DNA of 54,246 nt from Pseudohalioglobus lutimaris. Its GTDB lineage: Bacteria > Pseudomonadota > Gammaproteobacteria > Pseudomonadales > Halieaceae. This document shows, piece by piece, positions 39,999 to 48,444 of the stretch. The DNA lies in the NCBI RefSeq assembly GCF_002866825.1, contig NZ_PKUS01000039.1, forward strand, positions 1 through 54,246, written 5' to 3'. Numbering within the stretch: the stretch's first letter is position 1; each line of letters starts with the position of its first letter. Made by a program: the position numbers and the translations under genes. The notes under the pieces are model-generated. The model was not told the origin of the DNA and made no database searches. It was given only the letters and a program-made list of their open reading frames with translations.

Positions 39999-40811
39999 AT
40001 GGAACTAAACAAATTTCTGGTCGTTCACGACCCTACTCGCGAAGCACAACCAGCGCTTGAGCGAGCTGCACTCATTGCCGGTGAAATCGGTGCCAGCCTG
40101 CATCTGTTCGGCTGCATTCATGGCGACGTTTCCGGCCCGGACCGCGGGGCCGAAGAGGTCAAGCGGCTGCTAGGCGAACACCGGGCGAAGCTGGATGCAC
40201 TCCTCGCACCTATTGCCGCGAACGGCATTATCACCAGTTCAGAAGTTGAGTGGGACAAAGGCTGGCATCACGCCGTGGTGCGTGCCGCCGCGCGAAATCA
40301 TGCGGACATGGTCTTCAAATCCTCGTTTCGTCACAGCGTCGGTCAACGCCTTCTCAAATCAACTTCCGACTGGACACTCATCAGGGAATGCCTCTGTCCA
40401 GTTTTGCTGATCAAGGATACTGCGCCACCAGCGACGCCGAGAATACTCGCGGGCATCGACATCAGCGTCAGAACCGCGCCTTACGAGAAACTGAATGAAC
40501 AGATCCTGGCCTTCAGCCGTCGACTGGTAGAGAGCGAGAAGGCGGAAGTACACGTGGTGAATGCCTTTCCCGACTTCAGACTGAAACCGGACCGCAAGAA
40601 GCTGATTGAGCTGTCTGGCCTGGCCAGCGATCGCGTACATATCAAGCTGGGGGAGCCTGACAAGGTAATTGTGAGTGAAGCCAAAAGGCTGGATGCCAGC
40701 CTGGTCATCGTCGGTAACTCCCACCGCTCTGGCCTCGCCGCATTGTTGCACGGCAATACGGCAGAAAAGATTCTCGACAAGCTGGACTGCAACGTTCTGG
40801 CTATGCCCTGA
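39999..40811 (+). CDS. Tandem universal stress protein (UspE-like)
   Basis: This 270-residue cytoplasmic protein has two Usp domains, about 1-135 (MELNKFLVVHDPTREAQPAL) and about 145-270 (RILAGIDISVRT). The second ends VIVGNSHRSGLAALLHGNTAEKILDKLDCNVLAM, the family's C-terminal pattern; the G-2X-G-9X-G ATP motif is imperfect, as in UspE-type proteins. These act in stress survival, with uncertain biochemistry. A TTG nine bases upstream is possible, but the ATG with GGAG just before it is more likely. It converges with phnA, with a stem-loop between. Confidence 0.8.
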   Translation: MELNKFLVVHDPTREAQPALERAALIAGEIGASLHLFGCIHGDVSGPDRGAEEVKRLLGEHRAKLDALLAPIAANGIITSSEVEWDKGWHHAVVRAAARNHADMVFKSSFRHSVGQRLLKSTSDWTLIRECLCPVLLIKDTAPPATPRILAGIDISVRTAPYEKLNEQILAFSRRLVESEKAEVHVVNAFPDFRLKPDRKKLIELSGLASDRVHIKLGEPDKVIVSEAKRLDASLVIVGNSHRSGLAALLHGNTAEKILDKLDCNVLAMP

Positions 40812-40831
40812 GTCAATGTCGAGTGATCACT

Positions 40832-40851
40832 GGCGGCGCGTGGGCGCCGCC
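40832..40851. terminator. GC-rich stem-loop between convergent genes
   Basis: GGCGGCGC-GTGG-GCGCCGCC is a perfect eight-base stem with a four-base loop between the usp and phnA stops. A T-run on the plus strand begins only nine bases after it, inside phnA, so it is at best an imperfect intrinsic terminator for usp. Confidence 0.5.
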
Positions 40852-40854
40852 GGA

Positions 40855-41190
40855 TCAGGCTTTTTTCACAAACTGGGACTTCAGTTTCATCGCGCCAATA
40901 CCATCGATCTTACAGTCGATGTCGTGATCGCCCTCTACCAGGCGAATATTCTTTACCCTGGTGCCGACCTTGACCACGGAAGATGAGCCTTTAACCTTCA
41001 GGTCCTTGATCACGGTAACAGTGTCCCCGTCAGCGAGAGCGTTGCCGTTGGCGTCAGTGACCGCTGCCTCCTCGACCACCTCTTCCGCGTTCCGGGACCA
41101 CTCATGACCACACTCAGGGCAAACGTACTGATTCCTGTCTTCGTAAGTGTACTCCGAGGCGCACTCTGGGCAGTTTGGCAGGTCACTCAT
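40855..41190 (-). CDS. yjdM: PhnA/YjdM family zinc-ribbon protein
   Basis: This 111-residue protein has a zinc ribbon with CPEC (C7, C10) and CPECGHEW (C24, C27), then a compact PhnA domain ([60 protein letters not shown] in pieces). In spite of its name the family is not required for phosphonate use and its role is unclear. Length and motifs are standard. It is separated from the DUF2007 gene by 14 bases and probably shares its transcript. Confidence 0.9.
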   Translation of the reverse strand: MSDLPNCPECASEYTYEDRNQYVCPECGHEWSRNAEEVVEEAAVTDANGNALADGDTVTVIKDLKVKGSSSVVKVGTRVKNIRLVEGDHDIDCKIDGIGAMKLKSQFVKKA

Positions 41191-41204
41191 GGTTTCATCT
41201 CTGT

Positions 41205-41534
41205 TCAGTCTGTTGGCGAAACGGGCTCCGGAGGACGATCTTTACGACATTGCCAGCAAAAATCAAATGCTGCATCGTTCGCTTCACCGCAAGCACTACA
41301 CTGCCAGGGCGGCGCGTCCTTGTCACTCAGCGCCGATGCCAGCACCGCGCAGGCCGGGCCATAATCTTTATCTTCCAGTACCCACAACTGGGGCCATGCC
41401 TCAAACGCCGGCAGTTCACCCACAGCGCTGACCGCATGCTCATTACGCATGATGACCTCAAACCCCTGGGCTTCGAGCAAGTTGCGTGCATTGCCTACGA
41501 GAAAGCGATTGTCGCTGGTGTACACCAATTTCAT
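41205..41534 (-). CDS. DUF2007 protein with C-terminal zinc ribbon
   Basis: This 109-residue protein begins [27 protein letters not shown], a DUF2007 domain, a small ferredoxin-like fold proposed to act in signalling. It ends with a zinc ribbon, [18 protein letters not shown] (CX2C-X11-CX2C). The family is widespread in gammaproteobacteria without a known function. It lies immediately upstream of yjdM on the same strand. Confidence 0.8.
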   Translation of the reverse strand: MKLVYTSDNRFLVGNARNLLEAQGFEVIMRNEHAVSAVGELPAFEAWPQLWVLEDKDYGPACAVLASALSDKDAPPWQCSACGEANDAAFDFCWQCRKDRPPEPVSPTD

Positions 41535-41617
41535 TAACTATCCCCTGGCCTCGAGTAAACATACCGGAAGCGGACGGAGCTCAGGCGCACAAGCTCCCCT
41601 GAAATAGCGAATGCAGC

Positions 41618-41866
41618 CTACTTCAATTCCCGGCGATAGTAGTGACAGCCCTGGGCGCGAAACGCCTTTTCCAACTCGCGCCTGGAGCGCTTCCAGCTAT
41701 CCATCTCACTGCCTTTACCGCCTTTACGACGCAACTGGTCATAATGCTCAATTTTGTCCTTCAGCTTCTGGCACTGCTGCAAAGCAGGTTCCGCCGCCCA
41801 ACCCATAGACGCGACACCAACCAGCACCACACTGCCAATAAGCCTTTGCCTGCGTAACCTCATCAT
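41618..41866 (-). CDS. Small secreted protein of unknown function
   Basis: This 82-residue protein has a clear signal peptide (MMRLRRQRLIGSVVLVGVASMGWAAE). The roughly 57-residue mature part is charged and helical, with two cysteines (LQQCQKLKDKIEH and AQGCHYYRREL) that could pair in the periplasm. No family is recognised. A GGGAGGTGC ribosome-binding region precedes the start. It is flanked by same-strand small genes and has its own gaps of 83 and 131 bases. Confidence 0.65.
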   Translation of the reverse strand: MMRLRRQRLIGSVVLVGVASMGWAAEPALQQCQKLKDKIEHYDQLRRKGGKGSEMDSWKRSRRELEKAFRAQGCHYYRRELK

Positions 41867-41997
41867 AGCCGCACCTCCCTGTGCTGACGATGAGTCTAGC
41901 TGCAGAGGGATACGATGTTAACGGTCATATGCAGTCAGTTGCGTGATCACAAGCTGCGACGGAAGCGCGGAGGTCACTTGCCAGGCTTGTCCCGACG

Positions 41998-42261
41998 CTA
42001 GTGGCCTCCACCTGCTTTCGCTTCACCACGCAGTTCCTTCTGCACAGAGCGAAAACGAACGACACCAATAACAAGCACTGCAAACCCGAGGACCGCCAGC
42101 ACCCAGGCCACCGCGAGATAGGAGTGTACAGCGGAGAAAAACTGAAAAAGGACAGCCGCCCCGGCGATCAGTGACAGCGATGTCCGCACATAGGCCAGAA
42201 AAGTTCGCTCATTCGCCAGCCGGGTTCTTTCCAGCGCGAGCCGGTCACGGTTCGTCTCCAT
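41998..42261 (-). CDS. DUF202 (YidH-like) membrane protein
   Basis: This 87-residue inner-membrane protein begins METNRDRLALERTRLANERTFLAYVRTSLSLIAGAAVLFQF, the DUF202 signature (the ERTxLAxxRT segment, then two helices at about 28-50 and 52-75). Family members include E. coli YidH and the N-terminal part of VTC proteins; function in bacteria is unknown. A strong stem-loop terminator for the upstream cold-shock gene lies just before it, so it has its own promoter. Confidence 0.88.
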   Translation of the reverse strand: METNRDRLALERTRLANERTFLAYVRTSLSLIAGAAVLFQFFSAVHSYLAVAWVLAVLGFAVLVIGVVRFRSVQKELRGEAKAGGGH

Positions 42262-42299
42262 GGTGAATATCCTTCGGTATAGAGAGCACTCAGAATAGC

Positions 42300-42335
42300 A
42301 AAAAAAAAGGCAGGCCCGTGAGGGCCTGCCTTTTT
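42300..42335 (-). terminator. Rho-independent terminator after the cold-shock gene
   Basis: AGGCAGGCCC-GTGA-GGGCCTGCCT forms a ten-base perfect stem flanked by A and T runs. Read on the minus strand it ends in nine T residues, a strong intrinsic terminator for the gene at 42352-42561. Confidence 0.92.
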
Positions 42336-42351
42336 CGCAGAGTTGTCGCGC

Positions 42352-42561
42352 TTATACGGCTACGATGTTCTCAGCTTGAGGACCTTTCTGGCCCTGAGTC
42401 ACTGTGAACTCAACTGCCTGGCCTTCGGCCAGAGTCTTGAAGCCAGAACCGGAAATGGCGCTGAAGTGGGCAAATACGTCCGGGCCGGACTCTTGCTCAA
42501 TAAAACCAAAACCTTTTGACTCGTTGAACCACTTAACGGTTCCTTTTACTGTGTTAGACAT
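42352..42561 (-). CDS. Cold-shock protein (CspA family)
   Basis: This 69-residue single-stranded nucleic-acid binding protein has RNP1 KGFGFIEQ at 16-23 and RNP2 VFAHF at 29-33, both intact, with the usual end [10 protein letters not shown]. It acts as an RNA chaperone, in cold or in general growth. I chose the ATG at 42561 because AGGA lies seven bases upstream; a start two codons earlier is possible. The 267 bases upstream have no gene and probably hold a long leader, as common for csp genes. A strong terminator follows. Confidence 0.96.
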   Translation of the reverse strand: MSNTVKGTVKWFNESKGFGFIEQESGPDVFAHFSAISGSGFKTLAEGQAVEFTVTQGQKGPQAENIVAV

Positions 42562-42828
42562 AATCATATCCTGAGTGTCGATAAGTATAATGGCCCCAAA
42601 GGACCGGCATTGCTTGGAAATATAGACTTAAACTTAAAAACTACAGGACGAAGTATTACGAGTAAAACAGCGAACGGGTTTGTAAAGATTAGGCTTCTTT
42701 CTAGCAGATGAGGATCTTATCCGGCTTTTCACCTTATGTCGAGCACTAGTTTTAGCTCTGTTGCTGACAAATCAGGGGGCCTGTGCCGGGCTTAAAAAAG
42801 CAATACATCGGGGCAGAGCCTGGCCAGT

Positions 42829-43347
42829 CTATTCGCCATGATCAACGAGGATGAGCGCACCGGTATCAAAGCCGGCCTTGCCCGCCTGCTCAAGAAAGCG
42901 GTCCATTACTGCCTCGTCCACCACCGGTGTTCGCGACAAAAACCACAGGTAGGAATGATCGGGGCCGGATACAAAAGCGTGCTGGTAGCCTTCCTTGTCG
43001 AGGCCAAATACCACATAGGACCCGTAAAACGGCCCAAAGAAGGAGACCTTCAAATAAGCCGTGTCAGGCTGCTCTACAAAATACGCTTTACCTACGGCCT
43101 CTTTCCATTCGCCCGTTTGCGGCAGGTAGCCCCGGTTAACCACCGACACACCGCCATTTTCCTGCAAGGTATAGTCGGCTGTAACGTTGGTCATTCCACG
43201 CTCAAAGCGGTGGTCCAACCTCGCTATTTCGTACCACTTACCCATGTAGCGCTGTGCCTCAAAGCCTGTCACTGGCCGAACCTGCTCCGGCATACCCAGG
43301 CATGCGGATAACAGCATCAGCGAAAACACCAGCATTGCATTTCTCAT
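42829..43347 (-). CDS. blc: Outer-membrane lipoprotein, lipocalin family (Blc-like)
   Basis: This 172-residue lipoprotein has lipobox LLSAC with Cys16. The lipocalin signature follows near residues 29-45 (GFEAQRYMGKWYEIARLD), then the strand YTLQENGGVSVVNRGY and the C-terminal YLWFLSRTPVVDE. Blc-type lipocalins bind fatty acids or lysophospholipids at the outer membrane and are induced by envelope stress. All motifs are intact. Confidence 0.92.
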   Translation of the reverse strand: MRNAMLVFSLMLLSACLGMPEQVRPVTGFEAQRYMGKWYEIARLDHRFERGMTNVTADYTLQENGGVSVVNRGYLPQTGEWKEAVGKAYFVEQPDTAYLKVSFFGPFYGSYVVFGLDKEGYQHAFVSGPDHSYLWFLSRTPVVDEAVMDRFLEQAGKAGFDTGALILVDHGE

Positions 43348-43500
43348 AGCTCAAACTCCCCTGGGCTCTGCCGCCTTGAGCACACAAGGCGCGGCAGGCC
43401 ATAGTCCAGAATAACACCTGTTGGGCCTGCACAAGCGAGACAAATACCGGTCACGAAAAATACGCCCGGAGCGGGCGCTTAGCCCAGGCAGTGACACAAA

Positions 43501-43908
43501 CTAGAAGCGTTCATTGTTGCCGGACTCCAGATTATTGATTTTCGATACACCGAGAAAGTGGAGTAGGAAATGACGACATAACTTGAGGACTGGATAGAGC
43601 ATTCTGGAGACGGCGGCCGACCTGAAAACCCAATAGTTGAATCGGTTGAACCAACCAGATCGCGTGCCCAACAACGCCAGGGCGTTAATAGCATCTGCCC
43701 CATCGTAAAACTCACTATTAACGATGAGCACCATACCCTGATCGATATCCAGGCCCCTGTCCGTAACTTGTTTCATCACCTCACTCGGCTGGCGGGCATC
43801 AACAAGCGTCAATTCGCCTACTGACTCCCTGAGACGTACAAGCGTGCAATAGTAAGCGCAGGCAGGGCACTGTGTGTCGTAGACAAGAAGCACCTCCCGG
43901 GCACTCAT
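43501..43908 (-). CDS. DCC-family (DUF393) thiol-disulfide oxidoreductase-like protein
   Basis: This 135-residue protein begins MSAREVLLVYDTQCPACAYYCTLVRLRE; the DxxCPxC motif near residues 11-16 defines the DCC family, thioredoxin-like proteins of unclear substrate. It continues GMVLIVNSEFYDGADAINALALL and ends with a short hydrophobic helix, as in relatives. The frame is open 213 bases further upstream, but those codons overlap the VOC gene and resemble nothing, so I start at the ATG at 43908. Confidence 0.8.
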   Translation of the reverse strand: MSAREVLLVYDTQCPACAYYCTLVRLRESVGELTLVDARQPSEVMKQVTDRGLDIDQGMVLIVNSEFYDGADAINALALLGTRSGWFNRFNYWVFRSAAVSRMLYPVLKLCRHFLLHFLGVSKINNLESGNNERF

Positions 43909-43981
43909 AAGCCGCACTGCCTGCGCTCCACCTGTAAACGGACTCCTTGTGGCGTTTTCACTCTCTGTGCATGCAGGCTGA

Positions 43982-44344
43982 TTACTTCGGCTGCCACAAC
44001 TCGACGGGATTTCCCTCGGGGTCGTGCAGTCTTGCGAACCTGCCGTTAGGGTAGACCTCCTCATCAATGACGACATCAATCCCGGCCGACTGCAGTTGGG
44101 CAACCATGGCCGCCAGGTCACTCACCCTGAAGTTGATCATCCAACTCTGTGCCTCGTCACCAAAGTAGCCTGTATTCATCTCAAACGGAGCGAATACCGT
44201 GGGCCCCTCTGCCTGCAGCCAGGGTGACTGATCATAACTAGAGGGCACAGTGGAGACCCCCAGGTGCCTCTCGTACCACAACGAGAGCTTCTCAGGATCT
44301 TTTGCCCTGAAAAAAACACCGCCGATTCCCGTTACCTTCTCCAT
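43982..44344 (-). CDS. VOC-family (glyoxalase-like) protein
   Basis: This 120-residue protein has one vicinal-oxygen-chelate domain: VTGIGGVFFRAKDPEKLSLWYERHLGV at the start and ARLHDPEGNPVELWQPK at the end, where the last glutamate is the usual metal ligand. Members include glyoxalases, dioxygenases and resistance proteins; the substrate is unknown. Full family length. It is one of several small same-strand genes of cassette type. Confidence 0.88.
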   Translation of the reverse strand: MEKVTGIGGVFFRAKDPEKLSLWYERHLGVSTVPSSYDQSPWLQAEGPTVFAPFEMNTGYFGDEAQSWMINFRVSDLAAMVAQLQSAGIDVVIDEEVYPNGRFARLHDPEGNPVELWQPK

Positions 44345-44400
44345 ATCAGATCCTCCCGACCTGGTAGAGCACTATCCAGTGCCCACCAGCGTTGTGTTTA

Positions 44401-44646
44401 CTATTCTCTATGGAGCTTTGATGCGCGTTCATTACCATGCTTGAAGTGTCCTGTAAGCTTCGCCATCTCAAGCTGGGCGGCGTCCGCGTCCAGCACACCA
44501 ATGCGGTTAACAAAGCGACTCGACTTTGCGCCGCGCAACGTCATCACCACCCTGCCCCTGTAAGAGATTTGAGCCAGCCCACTTTTGGTTAGCCTGTATG
44601 CAAACGGAGCCTCCAGGTATAAATCTTCACGCGACACGATATTCAA
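44401..44646 (-). CDS. Small protein of unknown function
   Basis: This 81-residue protein begins MNIVSREDLYLEAPFAYRL and ends LEMAKLTGHFKHGNERASKLHRE. It is basic and has no membrane segment. The segment YRLTKSGLAQISYRGRVVMTL is coherent enough, and the start has no competing frame, to judge it a real gene. I recall similar small proteins in other marine bacteria but no named family. It lies 57 bases upstream of the VOC gene in the same orientation. Confidence 0.6.
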   Translation of the reverse strand: MNIVSREDLYLEAPFAYRLTKSGLAQISYRGRVVMTLRGAKSSRFVNRIGVLDADAAQLEMAKLTGHFKHGNERASKLHRE

Positions 44647-44741
44647 ACCTTTGGCCTATCAATGAATCTACTTCGAGTACTTTTTTCATTTCCAGTTCCT
44701 TCGCAAAGCAAGCTGCTGTTGCGCATAGCTGAGGCGCCATA

Positions 44742-45305
44742 TCAGGGGGTATCCGCGAATGCTGGGAGCTCTGAGGCGAGCAATCCGTAGACATTGACGC
44801 TGTAGGGGCCGCTTTCCGCCAACCAGCGCTCCCTGCGGCAACCTTCGAGGCTAAACCCCAACGAAGCCAGCAGCGCGTTTGAAGCCGTATTCTCCGGGTT
44901 CACTTCTGCCTCCACCCGCCGAATACCAGACTCACCCATGAGCTGTCGCAAGAGTGCGTTTAGGGCTTCCCTGGCATAGCCGCGTCGCCAGTAGCTGCGG
45001 GCCAGTACGTACCCGATCTCCAGGCGGCTGCTCCCCTCATCATAATTGAACAACAAGACGCTACCGATGACCTTGCCGTCCTCCGGGTGATGAATGACAA
45101 ATTGTTTTGCGGTACCGGTCGACATACGCTCTTCCATCCTGACCCACCACGCCTGGGCATCTTTTTCTGATTCCCACGTTGGATAGGGCAGGAAGCGAGT
45201 CACTTCAGAATCACCATTCACCTGCATCAGGTCCGTAAGATCGCTCTTGAGAATAGGCCGCAGGGTCAGATGCGCTGAGTGTACCAATTGCAACGGGATA
45301 GACAT
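44742..45305 (-). CDS. GNAT acetyltransferase (RimJ/RimL type)
   Basis: This 187-residue acetyltransferase starts LTLRPILKSDLTDLMQVNGD, with the acetyl-CoA-binding ARSYWRRGYAREALNALL (motif A, R-x-x-G-Y/A) near residues 103-120 and ENTASNALLASLGFSLEGCRRE near 141-162, all typical of RimJ/RimL-like enzymes. It acetylates an amine of a protein or small molecule; which one is not visible. Confidence 0.88.
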   Translation of the reverse strand: MSIPLQLVHSAHLTLRPILKSDLTDLMQVNGDSEVTRFLPYPTWESEKDAQAWWVRMEERMSTGTAKQFVIHHPEDGKVIGSVLLFNYDEGSSRLEIGYVLARSYWRRGYAREALNALLRQLMGESGIRRVEAEVNPENTASNALLASLGFSLEGCRRERWLAESGPYSVNVYGLLASELPAFADTP

Positions 45306-45446
45306 GATTAAACCGCCCCTGTAAAAGACCTTTGAAAAACCCTGGGCAGCTCAATCCCCACGCAAGAGGCTACATTACGAAATGCGCTGCGCCGACTCAC
45401 TGGTCACTATCCGACGACAGTGAAGACACCGCCATGGACCAGGCCC

Positions 45447-45490
45447 CTGGCGATGCAGACTCGTGGACACCAACGCCACTGCATCGCCAG
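45447..45490. repeat. Perfect 12-base inverted repeat in intergenic DNA
   Basis: CTGGCGATGCAG at 45447-45458 is matched by CTGCATCGCCAG at 45479-45490 with a 20-base loop. No T-run follows on either side, so it is not a typical intrinsic terminator. It lies in a 218-base gap between two same-strand genes. Confidence 0.7.
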
Positions 45491-45523
45491 ACACGTCACC
45501 GAGATCGGCCATTCGACGCCGTG

Positions 45524-46027
45524 TCATGGACGGTGGGACCCACCCGCTAGAAAGGCATAAGAGGGATCAGAGCTGTCGCGTGCTGACACCTGGTTAATAT
45601 AGCCACGACTGAGTTCATGAACAGTCTGCATATCAAGGATATGTTCACGATGATCTATCGCCCAGTTTCCCTGCTGCTTTGACCACCGGTCCAGGTACCT
45701 TCCCCTGCCAACTATTTCCTGCTGAATCCCTTCTGAATCGGGAAGCGTCCAGAGAGCGACCGTGACGTAGGTCTCGCTGCTGGCCGTATCACCGTCGACA
45801 ACGATCAGGTGATTACCAATTTGGTGGAAGTGCCTTTCCATACCGGCGTGAGCTTCCCAGACCCAGTCTACGAAACCACGCCCGCTGCCCTCGTAGATAT
45901 CATGATACAGCGCGGTTCCCTCCTTATGCCAGGTTGCGTAAGCCAGTGCTTTGTCCATGCGGTCGAGTCCGCGACAGTATCCGCAGAGCACCTCGTATAT
46001 GCGCGCCTTATCCAGCGTGATATCCAT
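45524..46027 (-). CDS. SnoaL-like/NTF2-fold protein
   Basis: This 167-residue protein begins ITLDKARIYEVLCGYCRGLDRMDKALAYATWHKEGTALYHDIYEGSGRGFVDWV, the SnoaL_4 pattern of a cone-shaped NTF2 fold with the YCRGLDR helix. Family members include dehydratase, isomerase and ring-hydroxylating subunit relatives. Visible histidines and aspartates (HKEG, HDIYEG, HREHILDMQ) could line a pocket, but the reaction is unknown. Confidence 0.82.
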   Translation of the reverse strand: MDITLDKARIYEVLCGYCRGLDRMDKALAYATWHKEGTALYHDIYEGSGRGFVDWVWEAHAGMERHFHQIGNHLIVVDGDTASSETYVTVALWTLPDSEGIQQEIVGRGRYLDRWSKQQGNWAIDHREHILDMQTVHELSRGYINQVSARDSSDPSYAFLAGGSHRP

Positions 46028-46038
46028 AATTCTTCTCG

Positions 46039-46458
46039 CTATGAGTCGTACTCCAGCCGCTTACCCAGGCTGACCACGTCGTCTTTGAGGTAAACAACAG
46101 CCTTGTAGAAGGCGATAACTTCACTATTCTTCGAGCGAATCTGCAGATTGATCTTGGGGCAGCCCTTTTCATGAATCCGTTGCTCAACAGCCTTCATGAG
46201 AGCCTGGCCAATACCTTTTCGCCGCTCGGAAGGCTTTACCGCAAGGTAGTTTATCCAGCCCCTATGACCTTCGTAACCACCCATCACAGTTGCGACAATT
46301 CCGCCATCGCTCACACCCACCAGAAAGAGATCACGACCCACCTGTAGCTTGCGCTGTATATCCCTGAGCGGACTATTCTGCGGGGCAATCAGGCCGCACT
46401 CATCCCAGAGCGCAATGACGGCTGACTCATCGGCTTCCGTGTAAGCGCGCACCTGCAT
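46039..46458 (-). CDS. ypeA: GNAT acetyltransferase (YpeA-like)
   Basis: This 139-residue acetyltransferase starts MQVRAYTEADESAVIALWDECGL and carries AVKPSERRKGIGQALMKAVEQRI, the acetyl-CoA loop (R-R-K-G-I-G), near residues 74-96. It closely resembles E. coli YpeA in length and motif order. Substrate unknown. It precedes the SnoaL-like gene by 11 bases and is probably co-transcribed. Confidence 0.88.
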   Translation of the reverse strand: MQVRAYTEADESAVIALWDECGLIAPQNSPLRDIQRKLQVGRDLFLVGVSDGGIVATVMGGYEGHRGWINYLAVKPSERRKGIGQALMKAVEQRIHEKGCPKINLQIRSKNSEVIAFYKAVVYLKDDVVSLGKRLEYDS

Positions 46459-46621
46459 GACCCTACTCCTACTTTCTCAATGGCTGTCCGAGGTCATGCT
46501 CTGGGTCACCTGTAGCGCCCGCGGCTACCCGTAGCAAGGCCATCTACCTCACCGCTTTCAGTTCGTTCTATCCATTGCGATGCAAGCTCTTCACAGCGCA
46601 AAGACTCTTTGCTATCACACC

Positions 46622-46930
46622 CTACCTCGCGTTGGGCAACACCTGCTTTACCGATGACGAGAATGCCCTGTGCTGTTCTACATCCACAGGTTTGAAAACC
46701 ACCACGCCCGATGCCGGGTGCTTACCCAAATAATTGTCATTGCGTAAGTTCCTGGCCGGCCGCACTGGCCTGTGACAGAAACCACCGCCACAGTTCGGGC
46801 ATACGTTCTCCAGAACCGTATCCACACAGTGCTTACAAAACGTACACTCGTAGCTGCATATCATCGCATCGGTAGAGCTGGGTGGTAACGCGATATTGCA
46901 ATTCTCGCAGGTGGGCCTGATTTCCAGCAT
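46622..46930 (-). CDS. DUF1272 cysteine-rich protein
   Basis: This 102-residue protein begins MLEIRPTCENCNIALPPSSTDAMICSYECTFCKHCVDTVLENVCPNCGGGF. That cysteine array (CX2C, CX3CX2C, CX2C) is the DUF1272 treble-clef or double zinc ribbon. Function unknown. About 45 further residues after the domain are less conserved. Length is above the usual 60-80 residues but the core is intact. Confidence 0.87.
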   Translation of the reverse strand: MLEIRPTCENCNIALPPSSTDAMICSYECTFCKHCVDTVLENVCPNCGGGFCHRPVRPARNLRNDNYLGKHPASGVVVFKPVDVEQHRAFSSSVKQVLPNAR

Positions 46931-47029
46931 ATTTACTTGTCTCGCTTTTTACCTGATGGCCACATCAGCAGTCACACGGTACACGTATGCGCCAATTGAC
47001 GGGAACGACCCGACCCGGGTCAATGCAGG

Positions 47030-47428
47030 TTATTTACGTACTTTATAGACAAGGTATGGCAGAAACGTAATCCACACAAGAAGCAATAGCCAAACCCGGC
47101 CAGACATTAGATCGTAGTCCCGAAACAATAACGACCAGGCATGACCGGCAACATAATGCCCAAAAAGAAACTCGAAGCACAATGTCAGCGCCAACCAGGT
47201 AAAGCCTATTGCGATAGCTTCTCCGGGAGAACCCGGTATCACCCGTTTCGAAAGAACCAACACTGACACGCCAAAAATAGCGCCGGCAATGGCTGTTGAG
47301 AGTTGGTGGGCATAGAGCTCTGGAATTTTCTGCCCGTAGGTTGCCTCGCGCAGAACACCGTTGCCGATTGCCAGGGCCATCAGCACCAGCCAGAACAGCA
47401 AATAGGCCCAGTAAGCAGGTCTGGTCAT
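47030..47428 (-). CDS. Four-helix membrane protein of unknown function
   Basis: This 132-residue protein has four predicted membrane helices (about 5-24, 40-58, 70-92 and 107-125) and a short basic end (YKVRK). No family is recognised. I use the ATG at 47428 (MTRPAYWAYLLFWLVLMALAIG); an upstream frame start would add 23 cysteine- and arginine-rich residues that do not look real. Conserved-looking HYVAGHAW and RDYDLMSGR lie in loops. Confidence 0.65.
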   Translation of the reverse strand: MTRPAYWAYLLFWLVLMALAIGNGVLREATYGQKIPELYAHQLSTAIAGAIFGVSVLVLSKRVIPGSPGEAIAIGFTWLALTLCFEFLFGHYVAGHAWSLLFRDYDLMSGRVWLLLLVWITFLPYLVYKVRK

Positions 47429-47515
47429 ACTACACCCAGAGCAACGATACAGCCTGGACATCCCGAATAAACGCCAGTTGCACATTGTGAGCCGCAAGGG
47501 CCAGCAACCCCCGGT

Positions 47516-47905
47516 TTAGAACCAGTAGTCTGAGACACACCGGCCATCTCCGGGTAAGTCTTTAAAACTATCGAGACCGTCAAAGTGATCAATGGGGACC
47601 TCGCCAACCGCTTCTGGCTCGGTAAGCCTTAAGTTGACGGCGATCCTGCGACGTCCATGCTCATCGGGCTCCTTTGCTCGCCAGTAGGCGACGCAGCCAC
47701 AACGGGGACAAAAGTGAAACTCTATGGATTCACCGCGCACGTAGGCTCGAGTGGGTCCAGAGACAGAAATACCCTCATTTTCAAAGTCGTATGCCCAAAG
47801 CACGCCATAACGACGACACACGGTGCAGTTACACGCGGTCGCCCGTTCCGGAACACCGCTGAAGCGCCAGTGAACCGCACCACAATGACAGGAACCTTCG
47901 ATCAT
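47516..47905 (-). CDS. GFA/CENP-V family zinc protein
   Basis: This 129-residue protein has the GFA zinc motifs: CHCGAVHW near residue 6, CNCTVCRRYG near 25 and FCPRCGCVAYW near 68-80. GFA proteins bind zinc and were named after a glutathione-dependent formaldehyde-activating enzyme; most members have unknown substrates. Length and all cysteine pairs are intact. Confidence 0.9.
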   Translation of the reverse strand: MIEGSCHCGAVHWRFSGVPERATACNCTVCRRYGVLWAYDFENEGISVSGPTRAYVRGESIEFHFCPRCGCVAYWRAKEPDEHGRRRIAVNLRLTEPEAVGEVPIDHFDGLDSFKDLPGDGRCVSDYWF

Positions 47906-47997
47906 CTCAATCTCTCCAGTATTCGATATGGCCCTGCCCCTCGCGGATAGCCTCCAATGGGGCAGACCTCATGGCGCCCAACCTGGCGGTATTCCCA

Positions 47998-48327
47998 CTA
48001 TCCAATAATTTTCCACGCCAGGGTTACAGCTGAAAAATAAATAACAATCGTGCACAGGATAGAAATCACTAACCCGGAGACAATGGTTGGCCACCGACTA
48101 TAATCCGGCCTTTGCTGCATCGCAGCGTTAAAGACCATGGTCGCCAGCAAAACACCGCCAATCATTAAAAACAGTGCTCCGAATACGGCGCAGAGCGCCA
48201 TTTTTGTTGCCAGGGAGATTGGAAAGTAGATCGCCGGACGATGAATCAATCCGTATATGCTACCCGCAATCCAGAAGCTGCCGACACTCACGAGTATAAC
48301 GACGACCACATAGGCAATCAGTTCCAT
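47998..48327 (-). CDS. Small membrane protein of unknown function
   Basis: This 109-residue protein has three to four hydrophobic helices (about 3-25, 38-68 and 84-106). The polar segment MQQRPDYSRWPTI separates the last two. No family is recognised. It lies in the run of small same-strand genes. Confidence 0.6.
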   Translation of the reverse strand: MELIAYVVVVILVSVGSFWIAGSIYGLIHRPAIYFPISLATKMALCAVFGALFLMIGGVLLATMVFNAAMQQRPDYSRWPTIVSGLVISILCTIVIYFSAVTLAWKIIG

Positions 48328-48444
48328 AGATCAACAAGACCCCCGTATTGCCGACCGCAGACGACACTCACGGCAAGAGAAGACAACAACTCAAACAAGC
48401 CCATACTTTCTGGTGTCTCGTGCCTTGACTTATCAGCCCTGGAG

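Noticed and set aside
43362-43425. Possible attC-like site with GCCCAAC and an inner hairpin downstream of the DCC gene
   Set aside because: The left box fits RYYYAAC, but no GTTRRRY partner occurs at the right distance and arms do not pair.
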